Below are positions 23,555 to 32,241 of a stretch of 64,000 nucleotides of DNA, in pieces; positions within the stretch are counted from its first letter, which is position 1, and the number at the start of each line of letters is the position of its first letter. Below the pieces are notes generated by a model. It was not told the DNA's origin. It saw only the letters and a list, made by a program, of their open reading frames with translations, and did no database searches. The stretch is taken from contig JAUJNZ010000008.1 of assembly GCA_030447905.1 (NCBI GenBank), forward strand, positions 93,333 through 157,332, written 5' to 3'. The stretch is from Thermoleophilaceae bacterium. GTDB taxonomy: Bacteria; Actinomycetota; Thermoleophilia; Solirubrobacterales; Thermoleophilaceae. A program made the position numbers and the translations under genes.

Positions 23555-24809
23555 TAGCCCCCCACCGTCGCTCGAAAGGCTCCCGCTCCCTGGGCGTCCT
23601 TGCCGAGCCCCTCGGACTCCGCGCCGACCAGGATCGAGATCTTGCCGAGGTGCTGGTTCTCGCGCATCAGCTGGTGCGCCTCGGCCACCTGCTCGAAGCC
23701 CATGGTGCGCCACAGAACGGGTCGGACGAGGCCGTGCTCGATCAGCTCGTTGGCCTTGGTGGCCTCCCAGGCGTTGGCGAAGTGCGAGCCGATGATCTGC
23801 TTCTGGCGCATCCACAGGTAGCGGACGTCGAAATCGAGGTTGAAGCCCGAGGTCGCCCCGCAGATGACCACCTTTCCGAAGGGCTTCACGCACAGGACCG
23901 AGGTCGGGAAGGTCGCCTGGCCGACGTGCTCGAAGACGATGTCGGGCGGCCCTCCGAGCGCCTCGGCGACTGCCTTGCAAAACCGCCGCGACTCCTTGAA
24001 GCGGGCCTTCTCCTCATCGGCCGACTCGCCGCCGCGGCGCATCATGCCGACGTACTCGTTGCGGTCGATGGCCTCGACGGCCCCGAGTTGCTTGACGAGC
24101 TCGGCCTTCTCTGGGGACGACACGACCCCGACCGCCTCCGCTCCCGCCCCCCGGCACAGCTGAGTGACGAAGACCCCCCAGGCCTCCGTCCGCGCCCCCG
24201 ATCAGGACGCGGTGGCCGGCCTGGAGCTTGCACTGGTCGATGAGCATGCGGTAGGCGGTGAAGTACGTGAGACCGTAGGAGGCCGCTTCTTCCCCACGTC
24301 AGGTTTTGAGGCTTTCGGATGAGCTGCTGGGCCTGGACCTTGGTGAACTGCGCGAACGAGCCCCACGAGGTCTCGTAGCCCCAGATCCTCTGCGACGGCG
24401 CGGCGAGCGGGTCTAGCCCGTGTACCTCGACGTCCTCGTAAGAGGCCTGGTTGCAGTGGATCACGACCTCGTCGCCCGGCTTCCAGGTGGTCACGCCCTC
24501 GCCGCACTTCCAGACCACGCCCGAGGCGTCGGAGCCGCCGATGTGGTGATCCTCGTCGGGGTGGTAGCGGAAGACCGACACCGGCTCGCCGAGCGCCGCC
24601 CAGACGTTGTTGAAGTTGACGCCGGCGGCCATCACCCGCACGACCACCTCGAACGCGCCCGGCTCGGGAACCTCGATCTCCTCGAGGCGGAAGGCGTCGA
24701 TCGGCTCGCCCTCGCGCTCTCGGCGAATCACCCAGGCAGACATGCTCTCCGGGAGGGTGCCGGGGTCGGTGCCCACCTCGGTGACTTGGTTCAGGTCGGC
24801 CTGGGCCAT
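23554..24809 (-). CDS. ccr: crotonyl-CoA carboxylase/reductase, two single-base frameshifts
   Basis: This medium-chain dehydrogenase/reductase family enzyme catalyses NADPH-dependent reductive carboxylation of crotonyl-CoA to ethylmalonyl-CoA. The N-terminal half (MSAWVIRREREGEPIDAF, VNFNNVWAALGEPVSVFRYH, GYETSWGSFAQFTKVQAQQL) and C-terminal half (YVGMMRRGG, EHVGQATFPTSVLCVKPFG, GSHFANAWEAT) are continuous only if one extra base is removed at each of two C-runs, 24292-24295 and 24174-24179. Then 417 residues result, the family length. The Asn, Glu and His contexts reported for CO2 binding appear to be kept. The frameshifts may be consensus errors. ecm and meaB are 2-6 kb away. Confidence 0.85.
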
Positions 24810-24886
24810 GCTCTGGTCTGAGTCGTCGGGGTTCGGCCGTTCGGGAGGCCGGGGATCGTATCGACCGTCGCCCAGCGTGCCGACGA

Positions 24887-25312
24887 TCAGCCGGGCCGCC
24901 GCTGACCGACGACCAGCCGGGCGGGCTCGATCTGCTCGGAGGCGTTCACCGCGCGCTCGGAGCCGGCGCGGATGGCGTAGGAGCCCTGAGTGACCTCGGC
25001 CATGATCGTGGCCGTGTCCTGTGGGTTGATCGGCCCGACCTGCTCGAGCGTGCGCCCGCCCTCGAGGATCACGGCATGTGAGTCCCTGTCCCGGTTGGAC
25101 ACGACCAGGGCGATCCGTCCGGCGTCGATCCGGCTCGGCGACACGGTCACCTGCGCGGGAGTGATCACCCCGGTGATCCGGGCGGCGACCGGCGGTCGCG
25201 GCGGGCTGCGGTCGAATTCCCGCTGTCCGCATCCGCCGAGGACCGTGGCTACGCCGACGCCGGCGATGAGAGCCGTGCGCCGGATCCTTCGGCTCTCGAC
25301 CGCACAGCTCAC
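24887..25312 (-). CDS. lipoprotein with cupredoxin-like domain
   Basis: A 141-residue protein started by GTG, with a clear lipoprotein signal (ALIAGVGVATVLGGCGQREF; lipobox LGGC). The mature part ITGVITPAQVTVSPSRIDAG, IALVVSNRDRDSHAVILEGG and TATIMAEVTQGSYAIRAG has the order of strands of a plastocyanin/EfeO-type cupredoxin fold. The full set of type 1 copper ligands (two His, Cys, Met) is not visible, so metal binding is unlikely. It lies 77 bases upstream of ccr on the same strand. Confidence 0.7.
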   Translation of the reverse strand: MSCAVESRRIRRTALIAGVGVATVLGGCGQREFDRSPPRPPVAARITGVITPAQVTVSPSRIDAGRIALVVSNRDRDSHAVILEGGRTLEQVGPINPQDTATIMAEVTQGSYAIRAGSERAVNASEQIEPARLVVGQRRPG

Positions 25313-25324
25313 CCCGCCCCGGTC

Positions 25325-26452
25325 CTATCCGAACCAGACCGACGTGCGGGAGGCGAGCAGGCGATCGAGCTCGCGCTGGATGCGCCCCCGGACGGTCTCG
25401 GCCAGCGACTGCACGAGCTCGAGGTCGTCGGCGTCCTCGGGCGCGTACCCGTCGAGCGAGACCGGCTCGAGGAAGCGAAGCTTGAACTTGGCCGGCAGGT
25501 ACATGAGCCCGGCCGCGAGCCCGAAGTGCGGGAAGGCGTGGTTGACCGGGAAGTAGATGAGCCCGGTCAGCCTCTGCAGCAGGCGAAGGTGGGCAAAGAT
25601 CGGCATCGCCTCCTCGGCGCCCACCACCGCGACCGGCACGATCGGCACCTGGGCGCGCAGCGCGGTCTTGATGAAGCCCCCGCGGCCGAAGCGCCGCAGC
25701 CGGTAGCGCTGCCAGTAGAGCTTGCCCGAGCCCTTGGCCCCCTCGGGGAAGACGAGCGCGAGGCGGCGCTCGTCGCCGAGCAGGCGCTGGGCGTTGGCCG
25801 GGTGCGCGGCCACGAGGCCCACCTTGTTGGTCAGCATGCCGATGCCGGGGTAGCCCTTGAACCAGTGCTCGCCGAGCATGTACAGCGGGCGGGGCGCCGA
25901 ATGCTCGTTGCGGATCGCCTGCATGATCATCGGCGCGTCGGGCGGAAGCGCCCCCGAGTGGTTCGACACGAGCAGCGCGCCACCTTCCGCGGGGACGTGC
26001 TCGACGCCCTCCTGCTCGACCCGAAACCAGTACCGGTAATAGAAGTTGAGCAGCGGCTCCACCAGCGCGAACGTGCGCTCGGACCGGCCCCAGTCGTCGA
26101 GCTCGCGACCGGGGTCGGGGGCGGGTATCAGCTCTCGCAGGGCGCGCGGATCGGGCGCCGGGATGGCGCGCCCGCCGACGTGGCCGCGGGGGCCGACGGT
26201 GGGAAAGGCGAGCACGTCGGCGCGCGGGTCGTAGCCCGCCGGGCGGGGGCGCGGCTCCTCCGCACCGGCCTCGGCGGCGAGGGGACCGCCGAGCAGTGGG
26301 CTCTCGTGGCTCAGCCGCCCGCGCGCACGAGCGGTCGCGTGCGCGTTCGCGCGCCGCCGAGATGCTCGGGTGGTTTCGTCGGTCGATGAGGACAAGGTTG
26401 CGCCCCAGCCGCGTCCCTGCAACGCCGGGCCGGGCGCCGAAGTAAACCGCAT
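25325..26452 (-). CDS. lysophospholipid acyltransferase family protein (PlsC-like)
   Basis: The frame gives up to 375 residues; the conserved part begins near residue 130, and the proline/arginine-rich start is uncertain. The acyltransferase signatures are LLVSNHSGALPPDAPMI and LVFPEGAKGSGK, with membrane-facing IYFPVNHAFPHFGLAAGLMY near the C-terminus. The usual H-x4-D reads H-x6-D, as in the NHSGxLPxD subgroup. Members add an acyl chain to a lysolipid or related acceptor at the cytoplasmic membrane. The substrate is unknown. It lies between the lipoprotein and ygfZ genes, all on the minus strand. Confidence 0.8.
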   Translation of the reverse strand: MRFTSAPGPALQGRGWGATLSSSTDETTRASRRRANAHATARARGRLSHESPLLGGPLAAEAGAEEPRPRPAGYDPRADVLAFPTVGPRGHVGGRAIPAPDPRALRELIPAPDPGRELDDWGRSERTFALVEPLLNFYYRYWFRVEQEGVEHVPAEGGALLVSNHSGALPPDAPMIMQAIRNEHSAPRPLYMLGEHWFKGYPGIGMLTNKVGLVAAHPANAQRLLGDERRLALVFPEGAKGSGKLYWQRYRLRRFGRGGFIKTALRAQVPIVPVAVVGAEEAMPIFAHLRLLQRLTGLIYFPVNHAFPHFGLAAGLMYLPAKFKLRFLEPVSLDGYAPEDADDLELVQSLAETVRGRIQRELDRLLASRTSVWFG

Positions 26453-26482
26453 CGTGCGGCCGGCCCGGGCGTGGCGGCTCGG

Positions 26483-27403
26483 TCAGCCGCCGGAGAAGGG
26501 GAGCTCGACGACCTCTGCGGACGCCGCGGCTGCGCCGACCGAGACGACCGCGCCGGGCGCGGCCTCGCGGCGCAGCAGGGCGAGCGCGATCGGTCCGTGC
26601 CTGGGCGACACGCACGCCGAGCCGACGTCTCCGACCGGGCGCTCCCCCAGGCGCACGGGGTCGCCCTGCGCCGCGGGCTCAGCCAGCCGAAGGCCGCGCA
26701 GGTGGCGGTTGGGCCTGCCCTTGTAGTGCAGGCGCGCGACGGTCTCCTGGCCGACGTAGCACCCCTTGGTGAAGCTGACGGCACGCTCGTTGAGCCCGGC
26801 CTCCTGCGGGATCGTCTCGGCGTCGATGTCGAGCCCGTAGCGCGGGCGCCCGGACTCGATGCGCCGACACTCGGCGGCCGCCTCCGAGACCTCTTCGGCG
26901 CCGAGCGCGGCGCGGACGGCGGCGGCGTCCTCGGCTTGGCAGATCACGTCGACCCCGAGGTCGGTGGCCACGTACGACCCGTGCACACCGGCGACGAAGG
27001 CGTGCTCTCGGTCCGGCGGCTCGACGTCGAGCCCCGCGCGCGCGGCGGGACCCACCAGCGAGAGGATGGACCGCTCCGCGGTGACGTCTCGGTGACGCAC
27101 GTCGCGCCCGATCGAGTACATCTGGACGGTGCGGGAGAGCGGGGCGAGCACGGCCGGCTCGGTGTCGATCCAGATCCAGTCCTCACCGCGGAGGACCCGC
27201 AGGTCGCCGCGCATCTTGCCCTTGTGGGTGAGGAAGGCCGCATAGCAGCCCTCACCGCCTCCGAGCGCCTCGATGTCGTTGGTCAGCTGACCCTGGAGGA
27301 ACTCGGCGGCCTCGGCCCCCGTGAGCAGGAGCTTGCCCCGCGCCGACCGGTCGACGAGCCCGGCGCGCTCGGTGAGCAGCTCGTATTCGCTGGCGACGAG
27401 CAT
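26483..27403 (-). CDS. ygfZ: folate-binding YgfZ/GcvT-family protein
   Basis: This 306-residue protein has the tetrahydrofolate-binding fold of aminomethyltransferase and the diagnostic YgfZ motif KGCYVGQETVARLHYKG near residue 214. Other family blocks are FLQGQLTNDIEALGG and ATDLGVDVICQ. YgfZ proteins help iron-sulfur enzymes such as the radical-SAM methylthiotransferase MiaB. Radical-SAM FbiC lies 2 kb away, but a functional link is only a guess. It is divergent from the GTG-started hypothetical gene at 27427. Confidence 0.9.
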   Translation of the reverse strand: MLVASEYELLTERAGLVDRSARGKLLLTGAEAAEFLQGQLTNDIEALGGGEGCYAAFLTHKGKMRGDLRVLRGEDWIWIDTEPAVLAPLSRTVQMYSIGRDVRHRDVTAERSILSLVGPAARAGLDVEPPDREHAFVAGVHGSYVATDLGVDVICQAEDAAAVRAALGAEEVSEAAAECRRIESGRPRYGLDIDAETIPQEAGLNERAVSFTKGCYVGQETVARLHYKGRPNRHLRGLRLAEPAAQGDPVRLGERPVGDVGSACVSPRHGPIALALLRREAAPGAVVSVGAAAASAEVVELPFSGG

Positions 27404-27426
27404 GCTTCGAGTGTAGTCTCGCCCTC

Positions 27427-27789
27427 GTGGCGCTCGCCCCCGACTTTCAGCGCATCGTCGACTCGCTGCCGCCCGACTGGACGCAGCTCGAGCTCGACCT
27501 GCGCATCTTCGACGAGGATCGCTACGTGGAGGCGGCGTCGATCGTCGTCCAGGTCAACGCCCAGCCGTACTCGCGCCACGACTGGCACTGGCGGCTACGG
27601 GTGGCCAACGAGTTCGGCCACGCGGCCGCGGCCGAGACCACCCACGGCACGCTGGCGGTCATGGACAAGCTCGGGATCGAGGGCGAGCTCGCCGTGCGCG
27701 AGGCCCGCTCGGGCCGCGTGGAGGTGGCGCAGACCTGGGGCCGGCCAGAGTCGGTGCGTCAGGAGTTCTACCGCCGCCGCGGGCAGTAG
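27427..27789 (+). CDS. conserved hypothetical protein
   Basis: A 120-residue soluble protein from the GTG at 27427. It is compact alpha/beta, with FQRIVDSLPPDWTQLELDLR and YSRHDWHWRLRVANEFGHAA. No membrane segment, signal peptide or known motif is seen. It is 24 bases divergent from ygfZ and ten bases upstream of the next gene, so the two plus-strand genes may be one transcript. I do not recognise a family. Confidence 0.7.
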   Translation: MALAPDFQRIVDSLPPDWTQLELDLRIFDEDRYVEAASIVVQVNAQPYSRHDWHWRLRVANEFGHAAAAETTHGTLAVMDKLGIEGELAVREARSGRVEVAQTWGRPESVRQEFYRRRGQ

Positions 27790-27798
27790 CGGACTGCC

Positions 27799-28191
27799 GT
27801 GGCCCGCGTCGCGCTGCTCTGTCCGGACCTCCTGTTCGGTTCGAAGGTCGAGGGCGGCCTGGGGGCCGCGGGTCACTCGGTTGACCGCTTCGAGAGCGAT
27901 GAGGCGGCACGGGCGGCGGTCGCCGCAGGCGTCGACGTGCTCGTGGTCGACCTCGGGGCCGAGGGCGTCGACGGCCCCGCGCTGCTCGAGTCGATGCGCG
28001 CTTCGGGGGAGCTGGGACGCGCCGCCACGCTCGGCTTCTATCCGCACGTCGAGCAGGAGACCCGCCGGCGGGCGGAGGCGGCGGGCTTCGACCTGGTCGT
28101 GCCGCGCTCGCGGATGGCCCGCGAGATGGGCCTGCTGGTCGAGCGGCTGGCCGCGCGAACCCGCGGCGCGGCCTCGACGACGGCGGAGTGA
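27799..28191 (+). CDS. degenerate response-regulator receiver-like protein
   Basis: A 130-residue protein from the GTG at 27799, with the beta/alpha rhythm of a receiver domain. RVALLCPDLLFGSKV takes the place of the acidic pair, VDVLVVDLGAEGVDGPALLE contains the probable phospho-acceptor Asp near residue 51, and the C-terminal switch Lys is replaced by VVPRSRM. The missing acidic pair and Lys suggest that it does not work as a phosphorylated switch. It has no output domain, so it probably acts by protein-protein contact. The family call is by pattern only. Confidence 0.6.
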   Translation: MARVALLCPDLLFGSKVEGGLGAAGHSVDRFESDEAARAAVAAGVDVLVVDLGAEGVDGPALLESMRASGELGRAATLGFYPHVEQETRRRAEAAGFDLVVPRSRMAREMGLLVERLAARTRGAASTTAE

Positions 28192-28252
28192 GGACCCCCG
28201 CGTCACGGCGGGCAAGCGGAAGCGGAAGCGGCGGCCTAGGCGGCGCCGGCGG

Positions 28253-29230
28253 CTAGCGGGCGGCCGTGACCTCGAGGTCGAAAGCCCGCTCGATCCTCGG
28301 CCGTGAGCGCAGGATCCCGAACCGCTCGGCAAACTCCGCCCAGGCCTCGAGCGCGCCGCGGTCGAGCCGCACCGCCGGTGCGAGCGCCGGGCGCACGGCT
28401 TCGAACTGCGCGCGGACGAGGCCCGGGTCGGCGCCCGACGCCCGCCTGATGGCGGCGAGGGCGGGTCCGGGGTCCTCCAGCGCCGCGTCGGTCCCCGCCC
28501 GGACCGCCGCGAGCGCGGCCTGGACGCGTCGCCGATCTCGATCGAGGATCTCGCGGCGGACCACGAGCACGAGCTCCGGATAGCGCGGCGCGGCGTCCTT
28601 CCCGATCCGGAACTCGCGGGTGGCGATGCCGCGCTCGCGCAGCGCCACGCCCTCGGCGTTCCAGAAGGCGGTGGCCGCGGCCACCCGGCCGGTCACGAGG
28701 GCCGGCACCGCTGAGAAGCCGATCGTAGTCGTGCGCACGCGCTCTGCGCGCCCCCCATCGGCCTCGACGACCGCCCGCAGGACCGCGTCGTCGGAAGGGA
28801 GCCCGGCGACGCCCACCCGGCGTCCCTCGAGGTCGCGCGGGCGCCGCACCGTCGGGCGGGCGATCACCGCGGCGAGCGGGCGCTGGACCAGGGCGCCGAC
28901 GCCGACGAGGTCCTCGCCGCGCTCTCGGGCGAGGCCGAGGTCCTGGATGTCGGCGACGGCCATGTCGGCACGGCCTGACGCGAGCAACTTGAGCGAGTCG
29001 GTCGAGGCCGAGGGAGCGCGCACGCGCATGGCGATGCCCCGGGCACGGTCCTCGCCGCGCTCGACCGCGGCGTAGATGCCGGCGTGGACGGGGTTGGGGG
29101 CGAAGTCGAGGGCCAGGGTTAGCGGACGCCCGCCGCCGCTCGGCCGGACCTCGTCTCCCCCGCAGCCCGCGGCCGGCGCGCCGGCGACGATGGCGAGCGC
29201 CGCCCCGAGCGCCGTGAGGATGCGCTTCAT
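28253..29230 (-). CDS. NMT1/THI5-like ABC transporter substrate-binding lipoprotein
   Basis: The protein is 325 residues. A short signal (ILTALGAALAIVAGAPAAGC) ends at a lipobox-like AAGC. The mature part reads LTLALDFAPNPVHAGIYAAV, DSLKLLASGRADMAVADIQD and RVGVAGLPSDDAVLRAVVEA, typical of periplasmic-binding proteins for hydroxymethylpyrimidine, nitrate or sulfonate analogues. No permease or ATPase gene is adjacent, so the partner is elsewhere. Its start is 43 bases from the divergent fbiC start. No TPP riboswitch fits in that gap, so thiamine regulation is not shown. Confidence 0.8.
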   Translation of the reverse strand: MKRILTALGAALAIVAGAPAAGCGGDEVRPSGGGRPLTLALDFAPNPVHAGIYAAVERGEDRARGIAMRVRAPSASTDSLKLLASGRADMAVADIQDLGLARERGEDLVGVGALVQRPLAAVIARPTVRRPRDLEGRRVGVAGLPSDDAVLRAVVEADGGRAERVRTTTIGFSAVPALVTGRVAAATAFWNAEGVALRERGIATREFRIGKDAAPRYPELVLVVRREILDRDRRRVQAALAAVRAGTDAALEDPGPALAAIRRASGADPGLVRAQFEAVRPALAPAVRLDRGALEAWAEFAERFGILRSRPRIERAFDLEVTAAR

Positions 29231-29272
29231 CTCGAGCAGACTAGATCGCTCGTCGCGCATAGACTCCGCGTC

Positions 29273-31477
29273 GTGCGCCGGGTCACCTTCTCGCGCAACT
29301 TCACGCTGTCGCTCTCGCGGACGTGCCGGTGCTACTGCAAGTACTGCGCGTTCGCCACCCACCGCGCCCACCTGTACGCCCCGGAGGAGGTCGAGCGCCT
29401 GCTCGAGGAGGCGGCTCGGCGGGGGGCCAAGGAGCTGCTCGTCCTCACCGGCGAGAAGCCGGAGGTCAACCCCGAGGTGGCGCGGCGGCTGGCCGAGCAC
29501 GGGCACTCGAGCTTCGTCGAGTACGTCGCCTGGGCGTGCGAGCGCGCGCTCGAGCGGGGGGTGCTCCCGCACACCAACCTCGGCGTGCTCGACCCCGGCG
29601 AGCTCGCTCGCCTGCGCGAGGTGACGGCCTCGCAGGGGCTGATGCTCGAGTCGGTCTCCGAGCGGCTCATGGACACCGTCCACGCCGGCTCGCCGACCAA
29701 GCACCCCGCGCGGCGGCTCGCGACCATCCGCGCCGCCGGCGAGCTTCGCATCCCGTTCACGAGTGGCGTCCTCGTGGGCATCGGAGAGACCGTCGAGGAG
29801 CGGATCGCCTCCCTCGAAGCGCTCGCGGCGGTCCACCAAGACCACGGCCACATACAGGAGGTCATCCTCCAGAACTTCGTTCCCCATCCGCGCTACTACG
29901 GCGCCGAGCCCGCGGATATCGCCGACGCCGCTCAGCGCGACGGTTCCGGAGCCGAGGCGGCGGAGGAGAGTTTTCCGGCCTGGGCCTCCGAGGTCACGCT
30001 CGACGACATGCGCCTGCTCGTGCGCGAGTGTCGCCGGCTGATGCCCGACGTCGGCGTGCAGATACCGCCCAACCTCTCCGACTGGTGGCTCGCGCTCGTC
30101 GAGGAGGGCGCCACCGACCTCGGCGGCCTGTCGGCCAACGGCGACCACATCTCGCCCGAGCACCCGTTTCCCTCGCCGCATCGCATGCGCAAGCGGCTCG
30201 CCCCGCGCGGCTACGCGCTCACCGAGCGCCTGTGCGTCTACCCGCAGTACATGGACTCAGACTGGCTCGAGCAGGGCGTGCTCGACGTGGCCAAGACGCG
30301 GTACTGGAGCTTCATACCGCGCCGCGGCTCGGGCCGGCGATCCGAGCGGACCGTCCGCACCGACCTCGTCGCGGGCGCGATCGCCCGCGGGCGCGACGGC
30401 GAGCACCTGACCGAGGAGGAGCTGACCGCCCTCTTCGCCGAGACCCGCCCCGAGGCGATCGAGGACCTGCGCGAGGCCGCCGACGAGCTGCGCGCCGAGC
30501 TCGCCGGCGATCTCGTCACGTTCGTCGTCAACCGCAACGTCAACGTCTCGAACGTCTGCATCGTCGGCTGTGCCTTCTGCGGCTTCGGCCAAGGGCGGCG
30601 CTCGCCCGACGCCTACGAGCACTCCCGGGGGGAGTTCACGCGCCGGATCGAGGAGGCGGTCGCGTTCGGGGCCACGGAGATCTGTATGCAGTCCGGGATC
30701 CATCCCGACTGGGGCCTCGCCGACTACGAGCGGTGGCTAGGGCTGGCCAAGGAGGTCGCGCCGGACCTCCACCTGCACGCCTACTCGGCGATGGAGGTCG
30801 ACCACATGTGCTCGGTCTCGGGCCTCTCGCCGCGAGCGGTCTTCGACCGCCTCCGCGAAGCGGGCCTCGACTCGACGCCCGGGACCGCCGCCGAGGTGCT
30901 CCACGACGGCGTGCGCGAGCGGATCTCTCCCAACAAGCTGCCGGTCGCCCGCTGGGTCGAGATCATCGAGGCCTCGCACGCCGCCGGCCTGCGCTCGACC
31001 TCGACGGTCATGTTCGGGCACGTCGAGGAGCCGTGGGAGCTCGCCGAGCACATGCGCGTCGTGCGGGCGCTGCAGGAGCGCACGGGCGGGATCACCGAGT
31101 TCGTGCCGCTCTCCTTCGTCCCCTACCACACCATGCTCGGGCGCACCCACGGGATCGAGGAGATCTCCGGAGAGGAGAACCTCAAGCACACGGCGGTGTT
31201 CCGGCTCGCGCTGGGGCGGACGATCCCCAACCTCCAGGCGAGCTGGGTGAAGATGGGGCTCGAAGCGGCCACCGAGGCCCTGCGCTGGGGAGTCAACGAC
31301 CTCGGCGGGACGCTGATGGAGGAGTCGATCAGCCGGATGGCGGGCTCCCAGCACGGCGTCCGGCTCGAGCCCGAGGATCTGATCGCCGCCGCGCACGCGG
31401 CCGGCCGGCCGGCCGCGGAGCGCACGACGCTGTACGAGCTTCGGGAGCGCCACGAGCTCGCGGCGACCGCCGCCTGA
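29273..31477 (+). CDS. fbiC: 7,8-didemethyl-8-hydroxy-5-deazariboflavin synthase, CofG-CofH fusion
   Basis: A 734-residue radical-SAM pair in one chain, started by GTG. Two Fe-S motifs of CxxxCxxC type are seen: CRCYCKYC near residues 18-25 and CIVGCAFC near 428-435, each heading a TIM-barrel half. It builds the Fo chromophore of F420 from tyrosine and 5-amino-6-ribitylaminouracil. The fusion is the actinobacterial form; archaea and cyanobacteria use separate CofG and CofH. The stop is six bases from the convergent cofE stop, and the other F420 genes follow on the opposite strand. Confidence 0.95.
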   Translation: MRRVTFSRNFTLSLSRTCRCYCKYCAFATHRAHLYAPEEVERLLEEAARRGAKELLVLTGEKPEVNPEVARRLAEHGHSSFVEYVAWACERALERGVLPHTNLGVLDPGELARLREVTASQGLMLESVSERLMDTVHAGSPTKHPARRLATIRAAGELRIPFTSGVLVGIGETVEERIASLEALAAVHQDHGHIQEVILQNFVPHPRYYGAEPADIADAAQRDGSGAEAAEESFPAWASEVTLDDMRLLVRECRRLMPDVGVQIPPNLSDWWLALVEEGATDLGGLSANGDHISPEHPFPSPHRMRKRLAPRGYALTERLCVYPQYMDSDWLEQGVLDVAKTRYWSFIPRRGSGRRSERTVRTDLVAGAIARGRDGEHLTEEELTALFAETRPEAIEDLREAADELRAELAGDLVTFVVNRNVNVSNVCIVGCAFCGFGQGRRSPDAYEHSRGEFTRRIEEAVAFGATEICMQSGIHPDWGLADYERWLGLAKEVAPDLHLHAYSAMEVDHMCSVSGLSPRAVFDRLREAGLDSTPGTAAEVLHDGVRERISPNKLPVARWVEIIEASHAAGLRSTSTVMFGHVEEPWELAEHMRVVRALQERTGGITEFVPLSFVPYHTMLGRTHGIEEISGEENLKHTAVFRLALGRTIPNLQASWVKMGLEAATEALRWGVNDLGGTLMEESISRMAGSQHGVRLEPEDLIAAAHAAGRPAAERTTLYELRERHELAATAA

Positions 31478-31483
31478 CCCGTC

Positions 31484-32233
31484 TCAGCGGAACAGGTCCT
31501 CCTCCGGAGGGCGCCTGAGCGCCGCTGCGCCCGGACCGTCGTCCCGGGTGACGAGGCGCTCGAGGCCGCGCACCAGCACCGCGGGCTCGTGGGAGTCCTT
31601 GCCCCGTGCGAGGTCGGCCGCGGCCGCGGCGGCGTCGGCGGCGGCGATCGCAGTGGCGCGCAGCTCGCGCCCGCGCGCGCCCGCGCGCCCGCGCCAGTCG
31701 TCGAGCGCAACGAGGCCGGCGGCTCCGATCGCCACGTCGGCCTGGCCGACGCGCCAGGCCCGGCCGAACGAGTCCGTGACGAGGATCGCGGGCGCCACCC
31801 CGCACGCGGCGGCGACTCCGGTGCGCAGCCGGCGGGCGGAGGCGTCGGGGTCGAGGGGGAGAAGCACCACCTCGTCGGCCGCCGCGGCGTTCGAGGCGTC
31901 GACGCCGGCGTTGGCGCACACGAGACCGTGGCGGGTGCGACAGATAAGCACCCCGCGCTCGGCGCGCACGAGCTCGGTGCAGTCCGCCAGCACGACCTCG
32001 ACGACCCGCGGGTCCTTTCCAAGCTCTGCGGCGAGCGCCCGGGCGCGCGTGCCCGGACGCACCTCGGCGAGCCGGACCGTGCGGCCCTCCGCCTTCGACA
32101 CCACCTTGTGGGCGACGGCGATCACGTCGTCGCCGGAGAGGTCGGGCGGAGCGGCCTCGGCGATGGAGCCGGCGAGGTCGTCGCCCGCGCGGATCTCGGG
32201 CAGGCGCCCGAGCGAGAGGAAGCTGAGGACCAA
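31484..32233 (-). CDS. cofE: coenzyme F420-0:L-glutamate ligase, CofE type without nitroreductase domain
   Basis: About 249 residues from a TTG at 32233, 9 bases past the cofC stop; upstream frame has no better start. It shows LGRLPEIRAGDDLAGSIAEA, VIAVAHKVVSKAEGRTVRLA, NAGVDASNAAAADEVVLLPL and VTDSFGRAWRVGQADVAIGA. It adds glutamates to the F420-0 side chain. Mycobacterial FbiB has a second, flavin-binding nitroreductase domain that reduces dehydro-F420-0; here it is absent, so that step must be elsewhere. Same-strand order with cofC, cofD and the NADPH oxidoreductase gene suggests an operon. Confidence 0.9.
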   Translation of the reverse strand: MVLSFLSLGRLPEIRAGDDLAGSIAEAAPPDLSGDDVIAVAHKVVSKAEGRTVRLAEVRPGTRARALAAELGKDPRVVEVVLADCTELVRAERGVLICRTRHGLVCANAGVDASNAAAADEVVLLPLDPDASARRLRTGVAAACGVAPAILVTDSFGRAWRVGQADVAIGAAGLVALDDWRGRAGARGRELRATAIAAADAAAAAADLARGKDSHEPAVLVRGLERLVTRDDGPGAAALRRPPEEDLFR

Positions 32234-32241
32234 GGGAGGGG

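Noticed and set aside
24042..26615. An 857-codon minus-strand frame through ccr and the acyltransferase region
   Set aside because: It joins unrelated phases; only the ccr N-terminal part of it is real, and the acyltransferase is in another frame.
28198..28260. Short Lys/Arg-rich frame (GKRKRKRRPRRRRR) after the receiver-like gene
   Set aside because: Tempting as a tiny ribosomal-type protein, but there is no start codon with a Shine-Dalgarno and the stretch overlaps the end of the convergent lipoprotein gene.
29231..29272. TPP riboswitch for the NMT1-like gene
   Set aside because: Only 43 bases separate the divergent starts, too short for a TPP aptamer, and no core motif is seen.
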